64,000 bases of DNA from Aquisphaera giovannonii. GTDB taxonomy: Bacteria; Planctomycetota; Planctomycetia; Isosphaerales; Isosphaeraceae. The translations under genes and the position numbers were made by a program. Below are positions 27,447-38,297 of this stretch, piece by piece. Where the stretch lies: positions 3,038,001 to 3,102,000 of the forward strand of contig NZ_CP042997.1 of the NCBI RefSeq assembly GCF_008087625.1, given 5' to 3'. Under the pieces are notes generated by a model. That model did not search any database, was not told the origin of the DNA, and saw only the letters and a list, made by a program, of their open reading frames with translations. Positions within the stretch are counted from its first letter, which is position 1. Every line of letters starts with the position of its first letter.

Positions 27447-27977
27447 ATGCCCGCCGAAGCACCGACGAAGCCCGCCCGAGCCCCGATGCTCAACGAGGCC
27501 CTGCGCCAGCGGATCCGCGACCTCTTCCCGCGCTATCCGAGCAAACGCGCCGTCACCCTGCCGGCGCTGCACATGGTCCTGGAGCACTACCGCTGCGTCC
27601 CCATGCAGGCCATGGAGGAGATCGCGGAGCTGCTGGAGATCACGCCGGCGGAGGTCCACGACACGATGAGCTTCTACGGGTTCTTCCCGCAGGCCCCGCT
27701 CGGCGACGTCCGGGTCTGGATCTGCCGGTCGATCTCGTGCATGCTCCGCGGCGGCGACGAGCTCCTGGAGCACGCCTGCAAGCGATCCGGGATCGAGCAC
27801 GGCGAGACCACCGCCGACGGCAAGCTCACCGTCGATTACGCCGAGTGCCTGGGCATCTGCGACCACGCGCCGGCGGCCCTCGCCGACGACGGCCGGGTCT
27901 TCGGCCCGCTCGACGAGGCCGGGGTGGACGCGATGCTCGACCTGCTGAAGAAGGGACGCCAGGACCCGCCGGCCTGA
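27447..27977 (+). CDS. nuoE: NADH-quinone oxidoreductase subunit E
   Basis: The 176-residue thioredoxin-like subunit binds the 2Fe-2S cluster N1a. The Cys ligands appear in CRSISCMLRG and YAECLGICDHAPA. The N-terminal helical bundle has YRCVPMQAMEEIAELL and VHDTMSFYGFF. It belongs to the NADH-oxidising module together with NuoF and NuoG. It starts with ATG at 27447. Confidence 0.95.
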   Translation: MPAEAPTKPARAPMLNEALRQRIRDLFPRYPSKRAVTLPALHMVLEHYRCVPMQAMEEIAELLEITPAEVHDTMSFYGFFPQAPLGDVRVWICRSISCMLRGGDELLEHACKRSGIEHGETTADGKLTVDYAECLGICDHAPAALADDGRVFGPLDEAGVDAMLDLLKKGRQDPPA

Positions 27978-28037
27978 GTCCGGGACGAGGGGCAGGGGCC
28001 GCGGTGTCGGGGCATCCGGAACAGGAGATCACCATAC

Positions 28038-29432
<1,395 letters not shown>

Positions 29433-29511
29433 CCCACGACCTTGATCTGACCCGACCCGATCGGATCGACGAGGGACATCGCCCCGGTCGATGCCCGGAA
29501 CAGGAAGCACG

Positions 29512-31260
29512 ATGGCGACGATCATCATCAACGGCAACGAATACCCGATCCCCGAGGGCGAGAAGCTCAACGCCATCCAGATGGCGAAGCGGGTCGGCGT
29601 CGACATCCCGTACTACTGCTGGCATCCGGCGCTCTCCGTGGTCGCCAACTGCCGGATGTGCGAGGTCGAGGTCGGGGCGAAGGATGCGAAGACGGGCGAG
29701 ATCAAGATGACGCCGAAGCTCGTCCCCGGCTGCCAGACGCCGGCCAAGGACGGGACCGTCATCGTCACCGACAGCCCCAAGGTCAAGGAGCACCAGCGGA
29801 TGGTCATGGAGCTCCTGCTCCTGAACCACCCGCTCGACTGCCCGGTCTGCGATCAGGCCGGCGAGTGCGGGCTCCAGGACTACAGCTACGAGTACGGCCA
29901 GGCCTCGCACCGGTTCGTCGAGGAACGCCTGGTCAACCCTCGCAAGAGCGTGTCCGACACGATCCAGCTCAACTCCGACCGCTGCATCGTCTGCACCCGC
30001 TGCGTCCGGTTCACCCGGGAGATCACCCAGACCGGCGAGCTCCAGGTCATGAGGCGCGGGAGCCATTCGGAGATCGACATCTTCGCCGGCCACACGATGG
30101 ACGCCAACCCGCTCGCCGGCAACGTCGTGGACATCTGCCCGGTCGGGGCCCTCCTGGACAAGGACTTCCTCCACAAGCAGCGCGTCTGGTTCCTCAGCCG
30201 CCACGATGGCATCTGCACCCGCTGCTCGACCGGCTGCAACATCCAGATCGACGAGAACAAGGGCCAGGTCTGGCGGTTCAAGCCCCGGGACAACCCGCAC
30301 GTCAACGACTACTGGATGTGCGACGAGGGCCGCTACAGCTACAAGGCCGCCAACGACCCCTATCTGCTCGGCGCCATGTACGTCCGCAAGGACGACGACC
30401 TGAAGCCGGTCCCCGCGGACGAGGCCCTCAAGGCCGTCGATCGGGGCCTCCGCGAGGCGTCGGAGCGCGGGGCCGTCGCGGCCGTGCTCTCGCCCTTCAT
30501 GACCGTCGAGGAGGCCTTCCTCGCGGCCCGGTACGTGAAGGGCCTGGGTGAGAAGAACGTGCTGGCCCTCGGGCCCGTCCCGACCCGGGGCGAGGATGTC
30601 ACCTTCAAGCCCGACCAGACGAAGGGCCGGACCGGCGACACGAGCTTCGTCGTCCCGCGACCCTTCACGATCCACGCCGAGAAGTGCCCCAATCGGAAGG
30701 GGGTCGAGGCCGTCCTGGAGCACTTCCAGGGCTCGGTGATCCCGTTCGAGGATCTCTCCTCCAGGGTCGCCGGCGGCGAGTTCGCCGCGCTCTACGTGGT
30801 CTCGGACTCGATCGACGCCTGGATCGACGAGCCGGCCGCCAAAATCCTCCGGGCGGGGGTGAAGTTCCTGGTCCTCCAGGACACGAACGTGACCCCGCTG
30901 GCGCACCTGTCCGATGTCGTCCTCGCCGGGGCGACCTTCGCGGAGAAGGCCGGCTCCTACGTGAACGCGAACGGCCGGCTCCAGTACGCGGCCGCGGCCC
31001 TGCCCCCTCGCGACGGGTCGCTTCCCGACCTGGACATCTTCTCCATCCTGCTGAATCGCACCGGGGGGCCGGCCCAGTCCGGCGATGTCCTCGCGGAGCT
31101 GGCCGAGGCCGTGCCGGCCTTCGCGGCCGCGGAGGGAGGCACGCTTCCGAGGACGGGTCTGGACCTCTCCGGCGAGGCGAAGCCCGGGACGGCCAAGGTG
31201 GACCCGCCGGCGTTCGTCGATACGTGGTACGCGCCGCAGGGTGCGGCACGGTGGCGTTGA
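29512..31260 (+). CDS. nuoG: NADH-quinone oxidoreductase subunit G
   Basis: The 582-residue iron-sulfur subunit passes electrons from NuoE/F onward. The N-terminal 2Fe-2S ferredoxin domain (PYYCWHPALS, CRMCEVEV, CQTPA) is followed by the His/Cys N5 motif (CPVCDQAGECGLQDYSYEYG) and paired 4Fe-4S ligands (CIVCTRCVRF, CPVGALLD). A molybdopterin-like part starts near ICTRCSTGCNI. The molybdopterin-type domain is shorter than in enterobacterial NuoG (~900 residues). An ATG seven codons upstream is possible, but ATG 29512 gives the usual ferredoxin start. Confidence 0.95.
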   Translation: MATIIINGNEYPIPEGEKLNAIQMAKRVGVDIPYYCWHPALSVVANCRMCEVEVGAKDAKTGEIKMTPKLVPGCQTPAKDGTVIVTDSPKVKEHQRMVMELLLLNHPLDCPVCDQAGECGLQDYSYEYGQASHRFVEERLVNPRKSVSDTIQLNSDRCIVCTRCVRFTREITQTGELQVMRRGSHSEIDIFAGHTMDANPLAGNVVDICPVGALLDKDFLHKQRVWFLSRHDGICTRCSTGCNIQIDENKGQVWRFKPRDNPHVNDYWMCDEGRYSYKAANDPYLLGAMYVRKDDDLKPVPADEALKAVDRGLREASERGAVAAVLSPFMTVEEAFLAARYVKGLGEKNVLALGPVPTRGEDVTFKPDQTKGRTGDTSFVVPRPFTIHAEKCPNRKGVEAVLEHFQGSVIPFEDLSSRVAGGEFAALYVVSDSIDAWIDEPAAKILRAGVKFLVLQDTNVTPLAHLSDVVLAGATFAEKAGSYVNANGRLQYAAAALPPRDGSLPDLDIFSILLNRTGGPAQSGDVLAELAEAVPAFAAAEGGTLPRTGLDLSGEAKPGTAKVDPPAFVDTWYAPQGAARWR

Positions 31261-31317
31261 GGTCGAGGGCCATGGTCGGGCGGCGGTCTAGGAGCATCGG
31301 ACGGGAGTACTGAGCAA

Positions 31318-32358
31318 ATGCCTTGGGAACTGATCGGCACTCTGGTGAAGATCCTCCTCGTGGTGAATATCGCGATGGGGGTCGTCGCCTACCTCATCTA
31401 CATCGAGCGCAAGGTCGCCGCGTACGCCCAGGACCGCATCGGCCCGAACCGCGCGGGCAGCCCGATCGTCCCGTTCGGCCTCCTCCAGCCGATCGCCGAC
31501 GGGGCGAAGATGCTCCTCAAGGAGGACGTCATCCCGGGGTATGTGAGCCGCCCGGTCTACATCCTGGCCCCGCTGATCGCCATCGTCGCGGCCATCATCG
31601 GCTTCGCGGTGGTCCCGTTCGGCCCGGTCGGGCCGGACCAGTGGATGAACTTCCAGATCGCCCCGAACGTCAACATCGGCATCCTGTACGTCTTCGCGGT
31701 GGGCAGCCTGGCGGTCTACGGCGTGATCCTCGCGGGCTGGGCCTCCAACAACAAGTACGCGTTCCTGGGCGGCCTCCGCTCCAGCGCCCAGCTCATCAGC
31801 TATGAGATCCCGCTCGGGATGTCGATCCTCGGGATGGTCTTGATCGCCGGCTCGATGGACCTGAGCACGATCATCAACTGGCAGAGCCGACACACCTGGG
31901 GCATTGTCGTCCAGCCGCTCGGCTTCCTGCTGTTCCTGGTGAGCGGCTTCGCGGAGACCAACCGCCTGCCGTTCGACCTCCCGGAGTCGGAGCAGGAGCT
32001 AGTGGGCGGCTTCCACACCGAGTACTCGGCGATGAAGTTCGGCATGTTCTTCCTCGGCGAGTACCTGCACGTGATCACCGTCAGCTACCTGATCGCAATC
32101 CTGTTCCTGGGCGGTTGGCACATCCCGTTCCTGACCAGCCCCGAGCAGACGTGGTGGCCGACGTCCTTGCTCAAGATGGTCATCCTGATGTCCAAGGTCA
32201 TGGCCATGATCCTGATCATCATGTGGGTGCGCTGGACGCTGCCCCGGTTCCGCTACGACCAGCTGATGGACCTCGCCTGGAAGTCGATGATCCCGCTGTC
32301 GATCGTCAATCTGGTGGCGACGTCCGGCATCGTCCAGCTGATCTACTCCGCCTCCTGA
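31318..32358 (+). CDS. nuoH: NADH-quinone oxidoreductase subunit H
   Basis: This 346-residue membrane subunit joins the peripheral and membrane arms and helps form the quinone chamber. It has about eight hydrophobic helices. Family loops are visible: YIERKVAAYAQDRIGPNRAG, LADGAKMLLKED-like IADGAKMLLKEDVIP, and FAETNRLPFDLPESEQELVG with its conserved acidic residues. It starts with ATG at 31318. Confidence 0.96.
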   Translation: MPWELIGTLVKILLVVNIAMGVVAYLIYIERKVAAYAQDRIGPNRAGSPIVPFGLLQPIADGAKMLLKEDVIPGYVSRPVYILAPLIAIVAAIIGFAVVPFGPVGPDQWMNFQIAPNVNIGILYVFAVGSLAVYGVILAGWASNNKYAFLGGLRSSAQLISYEIPLGMSILGMVLIAGSMDLSTIINWQSRHTWGIVVQPLGFLLFLVSGFAETNRLPFDLPESEQELVGGFHTEYSAMKFGMFFLGEYLHVITVSYLIAILFLGGWHIPFLTSPEQTWWPTSLLKMVILMSKVMAMILIIMWVRWTLPRFRYDQLMDLAWKSMIPLSIVNLVATSGIVQLIYSAS

Positions 32359-32370
32359 GGAGACTGTCCG

Positions 32371-32952
32371 GTGCGACCCGACGACCCGAAACTCAAGAAG
32401 CTCGAGCCGCCGCGGCTCACCTTCGGCGACCGGATGTACCTGCCGCAGATCGCGGCCGGACTGCTGCTCACGGCCAAGCACATGGCCGGCGTGGCCTTCG
32501 GCAACAAGGCGATCACCGTCCAGTACCCGGAGGAGCAGCACGTCCCCAGCCCCAATTACCGGGGCGTCCATCGGCTGAACAAGGACGACCAGGGCCGGGT
32601 GAAGTGCGTCGCCTGCATGCTCTGCGCGACGGCCTGCCCGGCGCACTGCATCGACATCGTGGGCACGACCGCCCCGGACACCTGGCCCGACCGCGAGAAG
32701 TACCCGGCCAGCTTCGTCATCGACGAGCTCCGCTGCATCTACTGCGGGATGTGCGAGGAGGCCTGCCCGGTGGACGCCATCGAGCTGACCGGCCTCTATG
32801 ACTTGACCGGGCTGACGCGCGAGCAGATGATCTTCGACAAGACCAAGCTCCTCTCGGTCTACGACGCCACCCGCGACGCCGAGCCGATGCGATACACCGC
32901 CCCGCCGCCGAAGACGGCGGCGACCGAGGCGCTGCCCTCGCCGATCTCCTGA
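32371..32952 (+). CDS. nuoI: NADH-quinone oxidoreductase subunit I
   Basis: The 193-residue ferredoxin-type subunit carries clusters N6a and N6b. Two 4Fe-4S motifs are complete: CVACMLCATACPAHC and CIYCGMCEEACPVDA. It starts with GTG at 32371 preceded by GAGGAGA, 12 bp after nuoH. The C-terminus is extended and Ala/Pro-rich. Confidence 0.96.
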   Translation: MRPDDPKLKKLEPPRLTFGDRMYLPQIAAGLLLTAKHMAGVAFGNKAITVQYPEEQHVPSPNYRGVHRLNKDDQGRVKCVACMLCATACPAHCIDIVGTTAPDTWPDREKYPASFVIDELRCIYCGMCEEACPVDAIELTGLYDLTGLTREQMIFDKTKLLSVYDATRDAEPMRYTAPPPKTAATEALPSPIS

Positions 32953-33037
32953 CCCCGCGACGGCCGCGAGCCGTCCCTCGGCCCACGCAACCCCCGGATC
33001 CGAGCCGAATCACCGCCTGCAGGAAAGCCGTAACGCG

Positions 33038-33886
33038 ATGACCACCGTCGAGATCGTCTTCGCCACCCTGTACATCGCCCTGGGCGCGGCGGGGAGCTAC
33101 CTGCTCCTGCCGCACCGGCACGGCAAGGCCCGACCCCGCGTGCTGCACCTCGCGGGGGCCTTCTTCGCCGCCGCGGCGCTCTTCGGCTTCGTCACGATGT
33201 GGAGCCTGCCGGGGGGCGGCCTCTCGGGGATCTTCTTCTACCTCTTCGGCATCGGTGCCCTCGTCGGCGCGGTGCTCACGGTGACGAGCCGGAACCCGGT
33301 CTACAGCGCCCTCTGGTTCGCTTCGGTCATCCTCTCGACGGCCGGCCTGTTCCTCCTCGCGGGGGCCCAGTTCCTGGCGGCGGGCACGGTGATCGTCTAC
33401 GCCGGGGCGATCATCGTCACCTTCCTCTTCGTGATCATGCTCGCCCAGATGGAAGGGAAGGCGGAGTACGACCGTGCGGCCCGGGCGCCCGGGGCGGCCA
33501 CCCTGACCTGCTTCGGACTCCTCTGGTCCCTGATCTACCTGATCGGCCCGCTCCACGCGGATCGTTCCACGGAGATTAACGACGCCCAGATCCAATCCGT
33601 CGCGGAGCGATCGCTGGTCCGGGGACGCGACATCGTGGGCCATTACCGCCTGCTGGCCGGCAACCCGACTCGGACGGTCGCGGAGCAGGCCGTGCGCCCC
33701 ACCTCACTGCTCCGCGACGCATCGGGCGCGGAAAAGCCCAACGTCGCCGGCCTCGGCGAGGCCCTCTACACGGACCACCTGATCACCATCGAGCTGGCCG
33801 GGGCGTTGCTGTTCGTGGCCCTGATCGCGGCGGTGGTCATCACCAACCCCAGGCGGCCGATCCGGCCCGGCGAGGCCGCAGCCTGA
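33038..33886 (+). CDS. nuoJ: NADH-quinone oxidoreductase subunit J
   Basis: The 282-residue membrane subunit of the proton-pumping arm has five hydrophobic segments. The family core is NPVYSALWFASVILSTAGLF and VIVYAGAIIVTFLFVIML. It is much longer than the ~165-200 residues of many NuoJ proteins, because of an N-terminal helix and a ~75-residue loop (residues ~180-250) before the final helix. It starts with ATG at 33038. Confidence 0.93.
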   Translation: MTTVEIVFATLYIALGAAGSYLLLPHRHGKARPRVLHLAGAFFAAAALFGFVTMWSLPGGGLSGIFFYLFGIGALVGAVLTVTSRNPVYSALWFASVILSTAGLFLLAGAQFLAAGTVIVYAGAIIVTFLFVIMLAQMEGKAEYDRAARAPGAATLTCFGLLWSLIYLIGPLHADRSTEINDAQIQSVAERSLVRGRDIVGHYRLLAGNPTRTVAEQAVRPTSLLRDASGAEKPNVAGLGEALYTDHLITIELAGALLFVALIAAVVITNPRRPIRPGEAAA

Positions 33887-33964
33887 CAGGTCCACGCCCC
33901 GCAGCCACGGTTCGACCATCAGACGCCCCGCCATCGGGCGACCGGAGAGCATAGAGCCCTAACC

Positions 33965-34438
33965 ATGACAGCCCCAGACCCGTTCACCCTGGACATACTG
34001 AAGAACTACCTGCTCCTCGGCGCGGCGTTGTTCGCCATCGGGATGCTCGGGTTCCTCTCCCGGAGGAACCTGATCGTCATGTTCCTCTCGGCCGAGATGA
34101 TGCTGCAGGGCACCGCCCTGAGCCTCGTCGCCTTCGGCCGCTATCACGGGAACTGGACGGGGCAGGTCTTCACGATCGTCATCCTGACCGTAGCGGCCTG
34201 CGAGGCTTCCATCGCGCTGGCGCTCATCGTGGTGCTCTACAACCGGAAGTCGTCGCTCGACGTGACGCTCTGGCAGGACATCCGCGAGGAAGGCGTGCGG
34301 CCGGAGACCCCGGCGATGGAGGCGGCCCAGGCCGAGCCGGTCGAGGTCACGCCGGGCCCGGAGTCGTACCCGTCGCTGACGCCTTCGGGCATCGAGCCGG
34401 TGCATCCGGTCGAGTCCTGGCTCCAGCGGCGCCGGTAG
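33965..34438 (+). CDS. nuoK: NADH-quinone oxidoreductase subunit K
   Basis: The 157-residue subunit has the three helices of NuoK, with RRNLIVMFLSAEMMLQG (helix 2, conserved Glu) and ACEASIALALIVVLY (helix 3, conserved Glu). Normal NuoK has ~100 residues; here a ~55-residue hydrophilic Pro/Glu-rich tail follows. It starts with ATG at 33965. Confidence 0.94.
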   Translation: MTAPDPFTLDILKNYLLLGAALFAIGMLGFLSRRNLIVMFLSAEMMLQGTALSLVAFGRYHGNWTGQVFTIVILTVAACEASIALALIVVLYNRKSSLDVTLWQDIREEGVRPETPAMEAAQAEPVEVTPGPESYPSLTPSGIEPVHPVESWLQRRR

Positions 34439-34514
34439 TCGAGGCGGAGTCGGCGACCGGGCCGACGGGGATCGTCCGGGGCGGAGTGGACCCAAGCGGC
34501 AAGAGGAGTCGGAC

Positions 34515-36542
34515 GTGTCAGGTTTCTTCGTGGACAACGTGTGGGTCATCCCCTGCCTGCCGCTGATCGGCGGCCTGCTGGCCGGGATCGGCGGCCGCTG
34601 GCTGAAGTCGAACGCGCACATCCCGGTCGTCGCGGGGATCGCGCTGGCGTTCCTCTTCTCCCTGGGGTCGCTCGCCAACGCCGATCCGCACGCGGCCCCC
34701 CTGGTCGGCCGCTGGCTGTCGATCAGCGGCATGGAGGTCCCCTTCGAGTTCCGCGTGGACGGCCTGACCACGATGATGCTGTCGATGGTCACGTTCGTCT
34801 CCACCCTGGTCGCCATCTTCGCCGTCGGCTACATGAACGGCGACCCGGGTTATCCGCGGTTCTTCGCCTTCATCGGGCTCTTCGTCTTCTCGATGACGGG
34901 GCTGGTCCTGTCGAACAACTACGCCCTGACTTATGCCTTCTGGGAAGGGGTGGGCGTCTGCAGCTACATGCTGATCGGCTACTGGTATACCAAGCCGTCG
35001 GCCGCGGCCGCCGCCATGAAGGCGTTCCTGGTGAACCGGATCGGTGACGTCGGCTTCGCCGTCGCCATCTTCTGGCTGTGGTCGCTCGTGCCGGGGCATG
35101 ACCTCAGCTACACGAACGTCCTGAGTCCGGAGACCCTGGCCGCCCTGCCCGAGTCGGCGAAGGTGGGCATCCCGCTCCTGCTCTTCTGGGCGGCGACCGC
35201 CAAGAGTGCCCAGGTGCCGCTCTACGTCTGGCTGCCCGACGCCATGGAAGGCCCGACGCCCGTCTCGGCCCTCATCCACGCCGCGACCATGGTCACCGCG
35301 GGGGTTTACCTGATCGCCCGGTCGACCCCCCTGGTCGCACTGGCGCCGGGGGTCCAGGCCCTCATCGCGGCCACGGGATGCCTCACCGCCTTGCTGGCGG
35401 CCTCGATCGCGTTGACTCAGAATGACCTGAAGCGGGTGATGGCCTACTCGACGGTGAGCCAGCTCGGCTACATGTTCATGGGCCTGGGCGCGGGCGTGGG
35501 CGAGGTGGCCCAGCTCGCGGTCCTGGCGGCGATGTTCCACCTGTTCACCCACGCCTTCTTCAAGGCCCTGCTGTTCCTCGCGTCGGGCAGCGTGATGCAC
35601 GCGATGGGCGACGTCATCGACATGCGGCGGTTCGGCGGGCTCCGGCATCGCCTGCCCTACACGCACATCACCTTCGCGGTCGGCGCACTCGCACTTTCTG
35701 GCGTCTTCCCTCTGTCCGGGTTCTTCAGCAAGGACGAGATCCTCCTCGCCCTGAAGTCGGCCTCGCACGCGGCCGGCGAGAACGGCTGGGGATCGTTGTA
35801 CATGCTCGTCTACTGGGTGGCGGTCTTTACCGCCCTGATGACGGCCTTCTACACGGGGCGGGCGTACTTCCTGACGTTCTGGGGGCCGGACAAGCTGCCG
35901 TCGCCGGACGACCCTGAGGCCCCGCCCGTGGAAACCGGGTCGGGCCACGGCGACCACCACGCCCACGGGGCCGGCCACGATGAGTCGCACGGCCACCATC
36001 ACGTGGGCCACGAGTCCCCGCCGGTCATGACGATCCCGCTGATGATCCTGGCCGCCTGCGCGATCCTGGTGGGCATGCTCTTCGGGCCGACCGAGCTCTT
36101 CGCCCATCACCTGGAGAAGACCCTGGGCTTCGAGGAGTTGGGGCACGGCGAGCACGCGTTCGACTGGGCTACCGCCATCGTCAGCACGATCGCCGCCCTC
36201 GCGGGCCTGGCCGCGGCCTACCTGCTGTACGCGACGCGGAGCCCGGTGCCGTCCCGGCTCGCGGCCCGGCTCGGAGGCCTCTACCGTGCGTCCCTGAACA
36301 AGTTCTACGTGGACGAGGCGTACGACTGGATCGCGGTGAAGACCACCAGGGGGTTCGCCCTGGTTTCCGAGTTCCTCGACGTCTACCTGGTCCACCGGCT
36401 CGTCCTCCTGGTCGCACAGCTGCCGAGGCGGTTCGCGGGCGAGACCCTTTTCCGGTTCCAGAACGGCCTGCTCCAGTTCTACGCCGGGGCCTCGGCGGTC
36501 GGCGTGGCCGTGCTCCTGTTCATCCTGCTCTTCTATGCCTGA
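34515..36542 (+). CDS. nuoL: NADH-quinone oxidoreductase subunit L
   Basis: The 675-residue antiporter-like subunit is the distal proton pump. Typical regions are FWEGVGVCSYMLIGYWY, PLYVWLPDAMEGPTPVSALI (conserved Lys/Glu/His network nearby) and YSTVSQLGYMFMGLG. The C-terminal lateral helix is present. A His-rich cytoplasmic or periplasmic loop (residues ~475-503; GHGDHHAHGAGHDESHGHHH) is inserted, which is not part of the core. It starts with GTG at 34515. Confidence 0.95.
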   Translation: MSGFFVDNVWVIPCLPLIGGLLAGIGGRWLKSNAHIPVVAGIALAFLFSLGSLANADPHAAPLVGRWLSISGMEVPFEFRVDGLTTMMLSMVTFVSTLVAIFAVGYMNGDPGYPRFFAFIGLFVFSMTGLVLSNNYALTYAFWEGVGVCSYMLIGYWYTKPSAAAAAMKAFLVNRIGDVGFAVAIFWLWSLVPGHDLSYTNVLSPETLAALPESAKVGIPLLLFWAATAKSAQVPLYVWLPDAMEGPTPVSALIHAATMVTAGVYLIARSTPLVALAPGVQALIAATGCLTALLAASIALTQNDLKRVMAYSTVSQLGYMFMGLGAGVGEVAQLAVLAAMFHLFTHAFFKALLFLASGSVMHAMGDVIDMRRFGGLRHRLPYTHITFAVGALALSGVFPLSGFFSKDEILLALKSASHAAGENGWGSLYMLVYWVAVFTALMTAFYTGRAYFLTFWGPDKLPSPDDPEAPPVETGSGHGDHHAHGAGHDESHGHHHVGHESPPVMTIPLMILAACAILVGMLFGPTELFAHHLEKTLGFEELGHGEHAFDWATAIVSTIAALAGLAAAYLLYATRSPVPSRLAARLGGLYRASLNKFYVDEAYDWIAVKTTRGFALVSEFLDVYLVHRLVLLVAQLPRRFAGETLFRFQNGLLQFYAGASAVGVAVLLFILLFYA

Positions 36543-36590
36543 GCCCCGGCGAGACTGCCCCGAGGCGTTGACGATCACGAGGGACGATTG

Positions 36591-38297
36591 ATGGCGACAC
36601 TCCTGGCGATCACGGTGCTGCTCCCCCTGCTCGGGAGTGCCACGCTCGTGCTCACGCCGCGGCTGGACAGGAACGGGGCCCGGAGGATCGCGCTGGGCAC
36701 GACGCTGGTCACGATGGCCTCCAGCCTGGTCCTGCTGGCGGAGTTCCGGACCGGGGTGCTCCAGCCCCAGTTCGCCTTCGGCCAGCCGGGCGGGCCCTAC
36801 GGGCTGGCCTGGATCTCGCAGCCAGACATCCGCCTGGCCTTCGGCCTGGACGGGCTGAGCCTGTGGCTCTTCATGCTGACCTCGCTGCTGATGATCACGG
36901 CCGTTCTCTCGTCGTGGGAGGCGATCGAGCAGCGGGCGCCCCTCTACTATGCGTTCCTGCTGGCGCTCGAGACCGGGCTGCTGGGGCTCTTCGCCAGCCT
37001 GGACGTGATCCTCTTCTACATCTTCTTCGAGTTCACGCTCATCCCGCTGTTCTTCATCATCGGCCTGTGGGGCGGCCCGGACCGCCAGCGGGCGTCGGTG
37101 ACGTTCTTCCTCTACACGCTCGCCGGCAGCCTGCTGACGCTGCTGGGGGTCATCGCGCTGGTTATCGTGCACTACCAGCACGCGCCCGACCACACGCTCA
37201 CGTTCTCGATCCCCGCGCTCACGCAGGGGCTCGCGAAATTGCCGTGGGACCGCTGGCACGAGGTCGGGCAGTGGTCGAGCCCGCAGGTCCTGATCTTCCT
37301 CCTGCTCTTCGCCGGGTTCGCGATCAAGGTCCCGATGTTCCCGTTCCATACGTGGCTGCCGCTCGCCCACGTGGAGGCCCCCACGGCGGGCTCGATCATC
37401 CTCGCCGGCGTGCTCCTGAAGGTCGGCAGCTATGGGCTGATGCGATTCAACATGGGGATGACACCGCTGGGCGCGGTGGCCCTCTTCCCGCTGCTGGCCA
37501 CGCTGTCGGTGATCGGCATCATCTACGGGGCCCTCGTCGCGCTCGCGCAGACCGACATCAAGCGGATGGTGGCCTACAGCTCGGTGAGCCACATGGGCTT
37601 CATCGCCCTCGGGATGTTCGCCCTGAACGCCACGGGCCTGGACGGCTCGGCGATCCAGATGATCAATCACGGCCTGACGACGGGGGCACTCTTCGCCTGC
37701 GTCGGGGTCCTCTACGAGCGGTATCACACCCGCGAGATGGGCGACCTGGGCGGCATCTGGAAGCGGCTGCCGCTGCTGGCCTTCTTCTTCTTCCTGTCGG
37801 CTCTAGGGTCGGCCGCTCTGCCGGGGCTGAACGGGTTCGTCGGCGAGTTCCCCATCCTGGCCGGCATGTTCGCCGAGAGCCCCCGGGCCGGCGTCCTGGC
37901 GGCGACGGGCATGGTCCTCGGGGCGTATTACCTGTTCGGCATGCTCCGCCGCGTCCTGTTCGGCCCGCTCCGCGAGCCCTCGGCCCACGGGCACTCCCAC
38001 GGCGAGCTGGCCGGCGACGGCCACGGCGAGGAAGGGCACCCGGAGGTCCGGCCGGTCGGCTGGCATGAGATCGCGGCGCTCGCGCCGCTGATGGCCCTGA
38101 TCGTGATCATCGGCGTGATCCCGGGGCCGTTCCTCGATCGGATCCGCCCCACGGTGGGCGAGATCGACAAGAATCTCCAGGCGCAACGCCTGGTTCGCAC
38201 GACCGCACCGCCGGCCGGGGAGCCCGGGCCGGGATCCATCCACGTGGGTGGCAGGGGCAATGCCATGGGCGGCGGTGGCGGTGGAGGGCGTCGATGA
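36591..38297 (+). CDS. nuoM: NADH-quinone oxidoreductase subunit M
   Basis: The 568-residue antiporter-like subunit has about 14 helices. Conserved segments include FEFTLIPLFFIIGLWGG, FHTWLPLAHVEAPTAGSIIL and MVAYSSVSHMGF. Near the C-terminus a short His-rich stretch (residues ~463-484; AHGHSHGELAGDGHGEEGH) echoes the one in NuoL. The tail ends in a Gly-rich run. The ATG at 36591 follows an in-frame TTG; the stop overlaps the nuoN start (ATGA). Confidence 0.95.
   Translation: MATLLAITVLLPLLGSATLVLTPRLDRNGARRIALGTTLVTMASSLVLLAEFRTGVLQPQFAFGQPGGPYGLAWISQPDIRLAFGLDGLSLWLFMLTSLLMITAVLSSWEAIEQRAPLYYAFLLALETGLLGLFASLDVILFYIFFEFTLIPLFFIIGLWGGPDRQRASVTFFLYTLAGSLLTLLGVIALVIVHYQHAPDHTLTFSIPALTQGLAKLPWDRWHEVGQWSSPQVLIFLLLFAGFAIKVPMFPFHTWLPLAHVEAPTAGSIILAGVLLKVGSYGLMRFNMGMTPLGAVALFPLLATLSVIGIIYGALVALAQTDIKRMVAYSSVSHMGFIALGMFALNATGLDGSAIQMINHGLTTGALFACVGVLYERYHTREMGDLGGIWKRLPLLAFFFFLSALGSAALPGLNGFVGEFPILAGMFAESPRAGVLAATGMVLGAYYLFGMLRRVLFGPLREPSAHGHSHGELAGDGHGEEGHPEVRPVGWHEIAALAPLMALIVIIGVIPGPFLDRIRPTVGEIDKNLQAQRLVRTTAPPAGEPGPGSIHVGGRGNAMGGGGGGGRR

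Noticed and set aside
34518-37727. A 1069-codon minus-strand open frame antisense to nuoL and nuoM
   Set aside because: High GC leaves few stop codons on the opposite strand. The product is Arg/Glu/His-rich with no domain, while both plus-strand genes are clear complex I subunits.
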